In this document: piece by piece, positions 38,932-47,161 of the stretch
Numbering within the stretch: position 1 is the stretch's first letter
Layout: each line of letters opens with the position of its first letter
NCBI GenBank assembly: GCA_900555045.1
Contig: USJW01000014.1
Span: 1 to 58,686 of the forward strand
Length of the DNA stretch: 58,686 nucleotides
Direction: 5' to 3'
Source: an uncultured Clostridium sp.
Lineage (GTDB): Bacteria; Bacillota; Clostridia; Lachnospirales; Lachnospiraceae
The notes under the pieces: generated by a model
Seen by the model: only the letters and a program-made list of their open reading frames with translations
Told to the model about the DNA's origin: nothing
The model's database searches: none
Made by a program: the position numbers and the translations under genes

Positions 38932-39681
38932 ATGGAGGACAGGCTGGACAAGGATTCTGATATCCCGATTCACCATCAGCTTTACCTGATTCTGGAGAAA
39001 AAGATTGTGGAGGGGGAATTTCAGCCGAATTCAATTATGCCTTCCGAGGCGGAGCTGCAGACCAAGTACGGGATCAGCAGGATTACCGTGCGCAGGGCGA
39101 TCTCCGATCTGGAGAAATACGGCTATGTGAAGAAGAAAAAGGGGGTTGGGACATACGTGCTCCCCCAGAAGAAGTACCGTGAAGCCTTCGAGTTCAGGAG
39201 CTACAGCGAGGAGACGAAGGCACGGGGGAATGTCCCGAGCTCGATTATCCTGGACTGCGGGGAGATTGAGGCGGACGGCCGGGTGAGCGAGATGCTGCAC
39301 ATCAAACCGGGGGAGATGGTGGGGTATTTGAAGCGCCTGCGCCTGGCCAACGGGCGGATCACTGCCCTGCACGAGACCTTCATCAGCCTGCATTTTGGGT
39401 TCCACATCGTGCCGGAGGAGTTCGACGCGACCACGTCGCTGTACGATTTCTACGAGCGGCACGGCGTGGAGCTGGGCTACGCGGACGAGACCATCGAGGC
39501 CCGTATGCCCACCAACCAGGTGCGCACGGAGATGTACATGAAAGAGCCCCAGGCGCTGCTCTACCGGGAGCGGATTTCCTACCTGGAGGACGGAACGCCG
39601 GTGGAGTTCTCACAGAACTACGACAAGGCGGACCAGCAGAAGTATTTCATACATATGGAGCGCAGTAAAAAGAAAGGATAG
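38932..39681 (+). CDS. GntR-family regulator, UTRA (HutC) subfamily
   Basis: 249 residues. The winged helix reads MPSEAELQTKYGISRITVRRAI then LEKYGYVKKKKGVGTYV. The C-terminal UTRA domain (GEMVGYLKRLRLANGRITALHETF, YRERISYLEDGTPVEFSQ) binds sugar phosphates or similar small molecules in relatives. It is the first gene of the PTS operon and starts after AAAGGAGG. A phosphorylated product of the PTS is the likely inducer. Confidence 0.9.
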   Translation: MEDRLDKDSDIPIHHQLYLILEKKIVEGEFQPNSIMPSEAELQTKYGISRITVRRAISDLEKYGYVKKKKGVGTYVLPQKKYREAFEFRSYSEETKARGNVPSSIILDCGEIEADGRVSEMLHIKPGEMVGYLKRLRLANGRITALHETFISLHFGFHIVPEEFDATTSLYDFYERHGVELGYADETIEARMPTNQVRTEMYMKEPQALLYRERISYLEDGTPVEFSQNYDKADQQKYFIHMERSKKKG

Positions 39682-39691
39682 GGGTGTTGCG

Positions 39692-40420
39692 ATGAAACTT
39701 TATGATGTGCATTCTCATTTGGGGAAGACGAGCTCTGGCGAGGAGAACAGCGCTGGACTGCTGGTGCAGGAGCTCGCGGGTTACGGGATTTCCAAGGTGG
39801 GGATCAGCAGCCTTTCTGGCACCAGCACGCGGGCGCAGAACGATCTGGTGTACCATGCGATGAAGGAGTTCCCGGGGGTGGTGATGGGGTACGCCTTCAT
39901 CAATCCCAAGGCGCCGGATGTCTACGACGAGATTGACCGCTGTCTGGGGGACTACGGGATGTACGGCGTAAAATTCCACCCGTGGAAGCACGGCTACTAC
40001 AGCGACAACTGTCCGCAGATCGACGGTGTGCTGACGGCCATCGAGCGATACGGCGTACACATCCAGGTGCATGTGGGGACATCGCCGTTATGCACGCCGT
40101 TTCCGTGGATCGAGTACGCCAAGGCCCACCCGAAGCTGCGGGTGCTGTTCACCCACATGGGCTGCCGGGAATTCGGCTACAGCACTATCGAGGCGGTGCG
40201 GGACGTGCCAAATATCTGGGTGGAGACCTCCTGTCAGCTGGAATACAAGAACCTGAGGAAGGCGGCCAGGGAGCTGGGCTCCAAGCGTGTTGTGTTCGGC
40301 ACGGACTGGCCCTACAAGCCCACCAACGTGGAGATTGAGAAGATTCAGTACATGGGATTTAACGACAGCGAGCTGGAGGATGTCTACTATAAAAATGCGG
40401 AATTCCTGTGGACCAAGTAA
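39692..40420 (+). CDS. amidohydrolase-2 family protein (first of two)
   Basis: 242 residues, a TIM-barrel metal-dependent hydrolase of the amidohydrolase-2 group. Motifs: DVHSHLG (HxH), KFHPWKHGYY, HVGTSPL, FTHMGCREFGYS and the late FGTDWPYKPT with the catalytic Asp. Family members hydrolyse lactones or decarboxylate ring acids. It starts 11 bases after the GntR gene. It is related to, but distinct from, the protein at 42700, so the operon has two such enzymes around the PTS genes. Confidence 0.85.
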   Translation: MKLYDVHSHLGKTSSGEENSAGLLVQELAGYGISKVGISSLSGTSTRAQNDLVYHAMKEFPGVVMGYAFINPKAPDVYDEIDRCLGDYGMYGVKFHPWKHGYYSDNCPQIDGVLTAIERYGVHIQVHVGTSPLCTPFPWIEYAKAHPKLRVLFTHMGCREFGYSTIEAVRDVPNIWVETSCQLEYKNLRKAARELGSKRVVFGTDWPYKPTNVEIEKIQYMGFNDSELEDVYYKNAEFLWTK

Positions 40421-40438
40421 AGAGAAGGGGGAATCGAT

Positions 40439-40927
40439 ATGCAGGTTACGGTGATGCGGATTGACGACCGGCTGATTCACGGACAGATCGTGACCAGGTG
40501 GATTGACTACGCGGAGGCGAAGCGGATTTTAGTGGTGGACGACAAAGCTACGGCGGATCCCATGCAGCAGATGCTATTGAAGCTGGCGGTGCCCAGCGGG
40601 GTCAAGCTGGAGATACTGACCAAGGCGGACGGGCTGAAGCGGATTAACGAGGATCAGACGAAGGAGAATGTGCTGCTGCTCATGCGAAATCCCGCGGAGG
40701 CCAACCGGTTTCTGGAAATGGGCTTTGCCATTGACCGGATCAATGTGGGGAATATCAGCAACTCCAAGTCCGAGACCGGGCGGAAAAAGATGCTGGACTA
40801 CATCTATCTGGAAAAGCAGGACGTGGAGGCCATGCAGGCGCTAATTGACAAGGGGGTGGCGCTGGATGTGCGGGCGATCCCCACGGAGCGGGCCAAGGAC
40901 GGAGCGGAGCTGCTCAAGAAGTACTGA
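40439..40927 (+). CDS. PTS system mannose/fructose/sorbose family IIB component
   Basis: 162 residues, usual length for IIB of this family. The opening MRIDDRLIHGQIVTRW contains the phospho-accepting His14. It takes phosphate from IIA (encoded at 45225) and passes it to the incoming sugar at IIC/IID. A 120-bp gap follows before IIC with a GGGGAATTACTGA-type short direct repeat but no gene. Confidence 0.92.
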   Translation: MQVTVMRIDDRLIHGQIVTRWIDYAEAKRILVVDDKATADPMQQMLLKLAVPSGVKLEILTKADGLKRINEDQTKENVLLLMRNPAEANRFLEMGFAIDRINVGNISNSKSETGRKKMLDYIYLEKQDVEAMQALIDKGVALDVRAIPTERAKDGAELLKKY

Positions 40928-41047
40928 GGGGAATTACTGAGGGGAATATCTGTCCCGCCGGTGTGGGCGTGGGCGGAGAAATGATGTGCGCGGCAGCGGG
41001 GGAATAGTCTGTAGCGCAGGAAAGCATATGGTTAGGAGGAGGTATTT

Positions 41048-41785
41048 ATGAGTTTATTTGCACAGGCATTGTTGGTTTCACTGATTGTGTGGCTGGGATT
41101 TTTGGACAAGGCGTTCATCCATTCCTTTATCTACCGGCCGGTCTGCATCGGTCCTCTGGTGGGCCTGGTGATGGGCAATTTAAAGATCGGCCTGGAGGTC
41201 GGCGTCGCGGTTGAGTTGATGTTCCTGGCGGTGGTGTTCGTGGGCGTTGCAATCCCGCCGGACGAGGTCCTAAGCTCCGCCATCGCGACGGCCTTCGCCT
41301 GCCTGGCGGGCAACACGGAGATCGGAATCGCCACCGCGCTTCCCATCGCCGTGATCGGGCAGATCTTCCGCCAGACGCGAAACACCACGATCTACGAGGT
41401 GACCCAGCGCAGAGTGGAGCGGGCGGCCGCCAACGCGGATCCCAGGGGGATTATCCTGTGGACCAGTATCATCCCAAGCTTTGTGGAGTATGTCCTGTTC
41501 GGTATCCCCGCGTTCATTGCGGTTTACTTCGGCGCCAGCTACGTGCAGGCGATTATCGATTTCATCCCGGAGAAGATGATTTCCGGTATCGCCGCAGGAG
41601 GCGGGCTGATCGGAGCCGTCGGCGTGGCGCTGCTGCTCAGCACAATCAAGAGCAAACGGTCGTGGCCGTACTTCCTGGTGGGATTTTTCTTCGCCTCCTA
41701 CCTGGGGGTCAACATGATCGGGATCGCGGTTGTGGCGCTGGTGTGTGTGGCCTTAAATCTGTACGCGGATCAGGCCAAGGCATGA
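41048..41785 (+). CDS. PTS system mannose-family IIC component
   Basis: 245 residues, a membrane protein with the family start (LVSLIVWLGFLDKAFIHSFIYRPV) and GLVMGNLKIGLEVGVAVELMFL. It forms the sugar channel with IID. The start follows GGAGGAGG. Confidence 0.9.
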   Translation: MSLFAQALLVSLIVWLGFLDKAFIHSFIYRPVCIGPLVGLVMGNLKIGLEVGVAVELMFLAVVFVGVAIPPDEVLSSAIATAFACLAGNTEIGIATALPIAVIGQIFRQTRNTTIYEVTQRRVERAAANADPRGIILWTSIIPSFVEYVLFGIPAFIAVYFGASYVQAIIDFIPEKMISGIAAGGGLIGAVGVALLLSTIKSKRSWPYFLVGFFFASYLGVNMIGIAVVALVCVALNLYADQAKA

Positions 41786-41809
41786 TGGATTGGGGAAGGA
41801 GATACGAAT

Positions 41810-42664
41810 ATGGAAGAACGCAGTAATGTGACGGCAGTTTCCGCAGAGGACCGCAGACTGAACCGGAAGGATTTATGGAAAGTGTTGATCTACTCGCTGG
41901 GCATCGAGAGCGGCTGCAGCGTGACCAAGCAGGAGGCGCCGGGCTACACCCAGGCCATGATCCCGGTCGTGGAGAAGGTGTGCACCAGCAAGGAGGAGAA
42001 GGCGGAGGCCTACACCCGGCACACCCAGCTGTTTTTGACTGAGGGACGCGTGGCGGCCTTCTGTGTGGGCGTTTCCGCGGCGATGGAGGAGCGGCTGGCC
42101 CTGGAGAAGGACCTGGATCCGGATTCCATCAACGCCGTCAAGGTGGCGCTCATGGGCCCGCTCGCCGGAATCGGCGACTCCCTGTTGCACGGCACCCTGC
42201 GCCCCATCATGGCCGGCATCGCCTGCTCCATGGTGGCAGCCAGCGGCTATACCAGCGCGGCGGGACCCGCCCTGTTTTTCTTAGTCATGGTGACGGTGGT
42301 CATGGTAGCCCGCTACTTCGGCGTCTTTAAGGGGTACAGCGGCGGCATGCGCCTGGTGGCCGGGATGCAGGAGGGCGGCATGCTGGACAAGCTGACCAAG
42401 TACGCGGCCATCGCGGCGTTCATCGTCTGCGGCGGCTTCATCTCCTCGCTGGTGTACTGCAGCACGCCGATCACCTACGCCACCCAGGAGACCAGCATAA
42501 GCCTCCAGGAGGTGTTGGACGGAATCATGCCCAATGTGATCCCGCTTTTGTACACGCTCCTCATGTACTGGCTGCTGGTGAAGAGGAAAGTTTCCCCCAT
42601 CCTTCTGATGGTTGGAACCATGGTACTTGGAATTGTATGCGTATATCTGGGAATTCTGTCCTGA
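41810..42664 (+). CDS. PTS system mannose-family IID component
   Basis: 284 residues. The soluble N-terminal part is followed by membrane segments; ALMGPLAGIGDSLLHGTLRPI is the family signature (GPLAGIGD). It partners IIC. The start at 41810 has GGAAGGAG upstream. Confidence 0.9.
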   Translation: MEERSNVTAVSAEDRRLNRKDLWKVLIYSLGIESGCSVTKQEAPGYTQAMIPVVEKVCTSKEEKAEAYTRHTQLFLTEGRVAAFCVGVSAAMEERLALEKDLDPDSINAVKVALMGPLAGIGDSLLHGTLRPIMAGIACSMVAASGYTSAAGPALFFLVMVTVVMVARYFGVFKGYSGGMRLVAGMQEGGMLDKLTKYAAIAAFIVCGGFISSLVYCSTPITYATQETSISLQEVLDGIMPNVIPLLYTLLMYWLLVKRKVSPILLMVGTMVLGIVCVYLGILS

Positions 42665-42699
42665 CGGTTTGGACGGAAATATGAAGGAGGAGAGGGACT

Positions 42700-43428
42700 G
42701 TGATCATTGATTTTCACGCCCATGTGGACCGGGATATTGTGTCCAAACAGTATTTGATCGAAGACGTGATTCGGGATATGGATGAGAATGAGATTGACAT
42801 CCGCATGATTTCCACGTTGAAGGGAAAGAGCATACGGGATCAGAACGATGCCATGGTAGAGTATGCCAGGCGGTATCCGGGGCGGCTTCTGGCCTGCGCC
42901 GTGATCAACCCCAAGGAGGACGACTGCGTGGAGGAGGCAGCCCGGGTGGCGGCTATCCCGGAGGTGCGGGCCCTGGAGTTCAACTCCTGGGAGTACGGTT
43001 TTTTGCCGGAGGAGTATGAGTACCACCTGGATCCGATTTTTGACATCGCGGCGAAGCAAAATCTGCCGGTAAAGCTGTTTGCCGGCTGGGGGCCGCGGAC
43101 CATGCCGCAGCAGTGGGAGAAGTACATCAAACGGCACCCGGATGTGACCTTTGTGGTTCTGCACATCGGCGGCGTGGACTTTGGCTACGGCAGCATACCG
43201 TTCATCAAGGCCTACGACAATGTGCTCTGTGAGACCTCCGGGCAGACGGAGATGCAGGTGCTTCACGAGGCGTTTCAGATGCTTCCACGTGAAAAATTCC
43301 TGTTCGGCTCCAATTTCCCGGACCACATCACAAAGTGTTCCATCGATACATTTGAGCTGCTGCATTTTGACGGGGAGATGAGACAGAGCATGTTCTGTGA
43401 GAATGCCCGGAAATTGCTGAAACTATAG
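42700..43428 (+). CDS. amidohydrolase-2 family protein (second of two)
   Basis: 242 residues, same family and exact length as the protein at 39692. IIDFHAHVDRD (HxH), EFNSWEYGFLPEEY, FAGWG, VLHIGGVDFGY and FGSNFPDH can be aligned with it. The late acid motif reads SNFPD instead of TDWP, so the catalytic Asp position is changed or shifted; activity may differ. GTG start with GGAGGAGAGGG upstream. Two paralogues in one operon suggest two consecutive or alternative hydrolysis steps on the imported compound. Confidence 0.82.
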   Translation: MIIDFHAHVDRDIVSKQYLIEDVIRDMDENEIDIRMISTLKGKSIRDQNDAMVEYARRYPGRLLACAVINPKEDDCVEEAARVAAIPEVRALEFNSWEYGFLPEEYEYHLDPIFDIAAKQNLPVKLFAGWGPRTMPQQWEKYIKRHPDVTFVVLHIGGVDFGYGSIPFIKAYDNVLCETSGQTEMQVLHEAFQMLPREKFLFGSNFPDHITKCSIDTFELLHFDGEMRQSMFCENARKLLKL

Positions 43429-43450
43429 TGGATAACAGGAAGGTGTTTGC

Positions 43451-44425
43451 GTGCAGGAGAGAGATGATGTGAGAGCGCTTCTCCCGGAGGAAGGGAGAGG
43501 GCTGTTTAATGATATTGTATCGGGGCGCGTGCTGGGAGCGGGCAGGCACATACGGATGATCGGGGATATGATGCGCTCCATCGCAGGACTTAGAATTCCG
43601 GCCCATGAGAAGCTGGAGCGGTGTCTGCGGCTGGGGGAGTTTTTTAAGGAGACCCGGGGAAAGTCCAGCTACGCCATCGTCACTGCGGTCAATCTGATGA
43701 CGGCAGGCTTTGCCGAGGCGGATGGGAAAGCGGATGTGGATGTGGACCGGCTGATTGAGGAGCGGGTTTTAGCGTACTTTGAGAACTCGGAAAGGGATAC
43801 GTTGGAAATCGTCCGCCGGTTTAGAAATTTGGTGGAGAATCAGGGGCTTAAAAGGCTGATGGTGTTCGACTATTCCAGCACGGTGGAAAAGTGCGTGGTG
43901 GGGCTTCACCTGCCGGTGGAAGTGTATGTTTTGGAGAGCCGCCTAATCGACGGCGGGCGGCCCTTTGTGCGGCCCTTCGTGGAAGCAGGGCATAAGGTGC
44001 ACTTCATCGCGGACGCGGCGATGCTCACGGTGCTAAAAGAGATTGACGCGGTGTTTATCGGCGCGGAGACCTTCTACCCGGACGGATCGGCCTTCAACAC
44101 GGCCGGGTCGGATCTGCTGGCGGAGGTGTGCAAACTGCACGGGGTTCCCTATTACGTGCTGACGCCGCTTCTCAAGATCGACATGAGGCCCTGTGAGGGG
44201 ATTTTTAAAGAGGTGATTGCGGCCGACCTGCGGGGGCGGCTGGCCGCAGGATGGGATCAGGAGATACAGGAGAAGGTGGATTTTTACTCCCTGGAGCTGG
44301 TGCGGGTTCTGCCCGAACAGATCAGCGCCTTTGTGACGGAAAAGGGGATTATCCCCACGCCGGCCATGTTTGCGGTTGCGCGGGAGTATGACGAGTTGGT
44401 AAACGGGAGGGGAAGAGCACAGTGA
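43451..44425 (+). CDS. eIF-2B alpha/beta/delta-like protein (sugar-phosphate isomerase-like fold)
   Basis: 324 residues. The C-terminal two thirds have the IF-2B/MtnA pattern: VFDYSSTVEKCVVG, YVLESRLIDGGRPFV, VHFIADAAMLTVL, DAVFIGAETFYPDGSAFNTAGSDLLAEVC (spaced), YYVLTPLLKI. This fold in bacteria and archaea includes methylthioribose-1-P and ribose-1,5-bisphosphate isomerases. The N-terminal 100 residues are helical. It probably isomerises or binds a phosphorylated sugar made by the PTS. GTG start; ends with a 4-bp overlap with the next gene. Confidence 0.75.
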   Translation: MQERDDVRALLPEEGRGLFNDIVSGRVLGAGRHIRMIGDMMRSIAGLRIPAHEKLERCLRLGEFFKETRGKSSYAIVTAVNLMTAGFAEADGKADVDVDRLIEERVLAYFENSERDTLEIVRRFRNLVENQGLKRLMVFDYSSTVEKCVVGLHLPVEVYVLESRLIDGGRPFVRPFVEAGHKVHFIADAAMLTVLKEIDAVFIGAETFYPDGSAFNTAGSDLLAEVCKLHGVPYYVLTPLLKIDMRPCEGIFKEVIAADLRGRLAAGWDQEIQEKVDFYSLELVRVLPEQISAFVTEKGIIPTPAMFAVAREYDELVNGRGRAQ

Positions 44426-45228
44426 AGAGAGAATATCCGCTGGCCCTGGTAATGATACAGCCGGAGGCCATGCCGGGAAGCTATTTAAATGATGGGGAGA
44501 CATTCGGGCAGATTCTTGAGAAAACCCTGGCGGAGGCCCAGATGGTGGCAGACATGGGATTTGACGGATTCATCCTCCAGAACATGCACGACGGGCCTGT
44601 GGGCCAGCAGGCCAGGCCGGAGACCATCGCCTACATGACCAGGCTGGGGACGGAGCTGAGAAGGCGGTTTCCGGAGCTGGTGATCGGCGTGCTGGTGAAC
44701 TGGGACGGCGTTGCCTCCCTGGCGGTGGCTGAGGCTGTGGAGGCGGATTTCGTCCGGGTGGAACATCTCTACACGGGGGTCAGCGTGGCCAACAGCGGGT
44801 TCATGTTCGGCCAGTGCGGGGAGATCTGCCAGATGAGAAAGCGCCTGGGTAGCCGCATACCGGTGTACGCGGACGTGCAGGAGGTGAACAGCACCTACGT
44901 GGCGCCCAAGAACAAGGTGGACGCGGCTGCGGACACGGTGCGCGGTGCGTTCGCGGACGGCGTGTTCGTCAGCGGCAACAATGCCCAGGAGAGCATGGAG
45001 TACGGCAGGGCCATCAAGAAGCGCCTTCCCGGCGTGCCGGTGTTTCTGGGCGGCGGAGCCACGGGGGACAATATCAGAGAGCTGATGACCGTGTACGACG
45101 GCGTGAGCGTGGCCACATGGATCAAGAACGGCAACATGCGCAATCCCATCGACCCGGAGCGGGCGCGGCTGTTTTTGGCTGAGATCGGGGAGGCCAGAAA
45201 GCTCCGGGAGAAGGGAGCGGAGGCGTGA
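44422..45228 (+). CDS. BtpA/SgcQ-family protein
   Basis: 268 residues, TIM-barrel protein of the BtpA family. Family features: VMIQPEAMPGS opening, EAQMVADMGFDGFILQNMHDGP, VLVNWDGVASLAVA, DFVRVEHLYTG, YADVQEVNS and FLGGGATGDNI. SgcQ of E. coli occurs in a PTS operon (sgc) of unknown substrate. This supports a shared pathway role with PTS sugars. The GTG start overlaps the previous stop and its own stop overlaps the next start, so translation is tightly coupled. Confidence 0.82.
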   Translation: MKREYPLALVMIQPEAMPGSYLNDGETFGQILEKTLAEAQMVADMGFDGFILQNMHDGPVGQQARPETIAYMTRLGTELRRRFPELVIGVLVNWDGVASLAVAEAVEADFVRVEHLYTGVSVANSGFMFGQCGEICQMRKRLGSRIPVYADVQEVNSTYVAPKNKVDAAADTVRGAFADGVFVSGNNAQESMEYGRAIKKRLPGVPVFLGGGATGDNIRELMTVYDGVSVATWIKNGNMRNPIDPERARLFLAEIGEARKLREKGAEA

Positions 45229-45620
45229 AGCAAAGCGGAGGTGTGATCCTTGTGGGGCATGGACGGTTTGCGGAGGGGCTTCTCACGCCCCTTCAGATGC
45301 TGGCCGGCGTGCCGGAATATTTCGCCGGAATTGAGTTCCCGGCGGGGATGGCCGAGGACGAGCTGGAGGAGAAAATTCTCCGGCAGCTGGAGGCGTTCGG
45401 GGGACGCGGCGTACTGATCCTGACGGACGTGGCCGGCGGGACGCCGTTCAAGATGGCGGTGAAGGCATCCTTTGGCCGGGAGGACGTGACGGTGGTCACC
45501 GGGACCAACCTGCCGGTGGTGCTGCAGCTGGCCATGCTGCCGCAGTGGACCGGTGTGCCGGAAAGCCTGGAGGAGCTGGTTGCGGCCGGGCGCGAGGGGC
45601 TAAAGGTGGTGCGGTATTAG
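45225..45620 (+). CDS. PTS system mannose-family IIA component
   Basis: 131 residues. VILVGHGRFAEGLL holds the phospho-accepting His12; DVAGGTPFKMAVKASF is the second family motif. It receives phosphate from HPr. It is the last gene of the operon, GTG start, 4-bp overlap with the previous gene. A strong terminator follows. Confidence 0.92.
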   Translation: MKQSGGVILVGHGRFAEGLLTPLQMLAGVPEYFAGIEFPAGMAEDELEEKILRQLEAFGGRGVLILTDVAGGTPFKMAVKASFGREDVTVVTGTNLPVVLQLAMLPQWTGVPESLEELVAAGREGLKVVRY

Positions 45621-45674
45621 CGTCAGGGAGAGGGAGTAAGGTAACATGTAACATGGGGTGTTTTTATTTTAGTG

Positions 45675-45722
45675 AAGGCGCTGTGGCGCACCGGAAGGCC
45701 GGTGGGCCACAGCGCCTTTTAT
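45675..45722 (+). terminator. terminator of the PTS operon
   Basis: AAGGCGCTGTGGC and GCCACAGCGCCTT are a perfect 13-bp stem with further pairing (CACCGG/CCGGTG) in the loop, ending in TTTT. Confidence 0.88.
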
Positions 45723-45744
45723 GTCGTGAGAGGGCCGGGAGACA

Positions 45745-45773
45745 TTGCGTTCCCGCCGATTATGTGGTATGAT
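45745..45773 (+). promoter_or_regulatory. promoter upstream of the Rpn-family gene
   Basis: TTGCGT at 45745-45750, 17-bp spacer, TATGAT at 45768-45773. A second good match, TTGAAT (45931-45936), 17 bp, TATAAT (45954-45959), lies so close to the start codon that its transcript would lack the AAGGAG ribosome site. Confidence 0.55.
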
Positions 45774-45783
45774 AATCAATATC

Positions 45784-45803
45784 CGCGGAGAGATCTCTCC
45801 GCG
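45784..45803. repeat. perfect 20-bp palindrome
   Basis: CGCGGAGAGATCTCTCCGCG is identical on both strands. It lies just after the predicted start site of the promoter at 45745. It could be an operator or a no-loop RNA hairpin. No other gene or signal is seen in 45804-45930. Confidence 0.7.
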
Positions 45804-45971
45804 AATTCATCTAATGCCGCCGTCATCACGGTGGTTTCAAGATTTATCGTGGCGGTTTCCGCCAGGAATTTCCTTGCGATCTGCTTTTTCGAAAACACGG
45901 GGAGGGATGGCCTATGGGCTGAGTTTGCCATTGAATTATGTGGAGAAATTTCGTATAATGAAGGAGAAAAT

Positions 45972-46916
45972 ATGGCAAAAATAAATGTGAAATTTAAGGA
46001 CAGGCTGTTCCGGCTGGTGTTTCAGGACAAGCGGAGTCTCCTGGAGCTGTACAACGCGCTAAACAACAGCGATTACCAGGATCCGGAGGAGTTAGAGATC
46101 ACCGTGCTGGAGAACGCCCTCTATATGTGCATGAAAAACGATCTGTCATTCCTGGTGGGGGATGTGTTAAACCTCTATGAGCACCAGAGCACCTACAACC
46201 CCAACATGCCGACCCGGGGCTTTTTCTATCTGGCCGACGTGTACCGGAAATATGTGGAGCAGCGCAAGCTCAACCTGTACGGGAGCCGTCTGGCAAAGCT
46301 GCCGCTGCCACAGTATCTGGTGTTTTACAACGGTTTGAAGAGCGAGCCGGACCGGGTGGTTCTAAAACTTTCGGATGCGTTTGCATGCCCTGAGGGGATG
46401 AAGCCCTGCCTGGAGCTTGAGGCAGTGATGCTCAACATCAACCTGGGGCACAACCGGGAGCTGATGGAGCGCTGTGACACGCTGCGGCAGTACGCGCAGT
46501 TTGTGGCGGAGGTGCGCAGCTGTCTGGCACAGATGGGCCAGCTCGAGACGGCGGTTGATCAGGCGGTGGAGAACTGTATCCGTGAGGGCGTCTTGTCAGA
46601 ATTCCTGTCCGCACACAGAGCGGAGGTGTTTAACATGATATTGTACGATTACAATGAGCAGGAACATATCGCGATGGAGCGCGCGGAGGCTGAGGAGGAA
46701 GGCATTGAGAAGGGGAAGACGATCGGAATGACGATTGGAATGACGATTGGAATGGCCGAGGGCGTGCTGGACTTTCTGGCGGACTTGGGCGAGATCCCGG
46801 AAGACCTGCGCCAGAAAATCACCAGCGCCCCTTCGATCGACACGTTAAAGGCGTGGCTGCGGCTGGCGGCGCGGGCGGATTCGGTGGAGGACTTTGTGAG
46901 GAAGGCCGGTCTGTAG
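45972..46916 (+). CDS. Rpn/PD-(D/E)XK transposase-like nuclease family protein
   Basis: 314 residues. The N-terminal part (INVKFKDRLFRLVFQDKRSLLELYNAL, GDVLNLYEHQSTYNPNMPTRGFFYLADVY as spaced) matches the Rpn (recombination-promoting nuclease) / PF12784-like group common in gut Firmicutes. A Glu- and Met/Ile/Gly-rich region with three TIGM repeats precedes a short C-terminal helical tail. The start at 45972 has AAGGAG 5 bases upstream. The catalytic nuclease residues are less clear here (D-L in GDVLNLYEHQ, Q instead of a second acid-lysine pair), so activity is uncertain. Confidence 0.72.
   Translation: MAKINVKFKDRLFRLVFQDKRSLLELYNALNNSDYQDPEELEITVLENALYMCMKNDLSFLVGDVLNLYEHQSTYNPNMPTRGFFYLADVYRKYVEQRKLNLYGSRLAKLPLPQYLVFYNGLKSEPDRVVLKLSDAFACPEGMKPCLELEAVMLNINLGHNRELMERCDTLRQYAQFVAEVRSCLAQMGQLETAVDQAVENCIREGVLSEFLSAHRAEVFNMILYDYNEQEHIAMERAEAEEEGIEKGKTIGMTIGMTIGMAEGVLDFLADLGEIPEDLRQKITSAPSIDTLKAWLRLAARADSVEDFVRKAGL
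46719..46754 (+). repeat. coding 12-bp triple repeat in the Rpn-family gene
   Basis: ACGATCGGAATG followed by two exact ACGATTGGAATG units, encoding TIGM three times. Such short repeats near the C-terminus are common in this family and can change length by slippage without frameshift. Confidence 0.88.
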
Positions 46917-46966
46917 GGGTAGCGGCCGCGGTGAGCGGGTGAAAATCGCGCATAAACGTTGGAAAG

Positions 46967-47000
46967 CGGGGAATTCCAGACTGGGAATTCTCCGTTTTTT
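46967..47000 (+). terminator. terminator after Rpn-family gene
   Basis: CGGGGAATTC pairs with GAATTCTCCG and is followed by TTTTTT. Confidence 0.8.
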
Positions 47001-47022
47001 CTATGGAATTTGTGCGGGTTTC

Positions 47023-47031
47023 TGTTATAAT
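47023..47031 (+). promoter_or_regulatory. extended -10 promoter of murC
   Basis: TGTTATAAT: a perfect TATAAT at 47026-47031 with an upstream TGn. No good -35 is seen. The leader to the start codon would be about 125 nt. Confidence 0.5.
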
Positions 47032-47161
47032 AGGCGTAGATGCGCTCTCGGGCGCAATCAAAAGAGAAATATGCGACATACTATAATTATATGCGCGGGA
47101 CAGTTCGCCGGATTTCGCGGGAGAGCGGAGCGGATGTCCGTGCAGGGAAAGGATATGAGCG

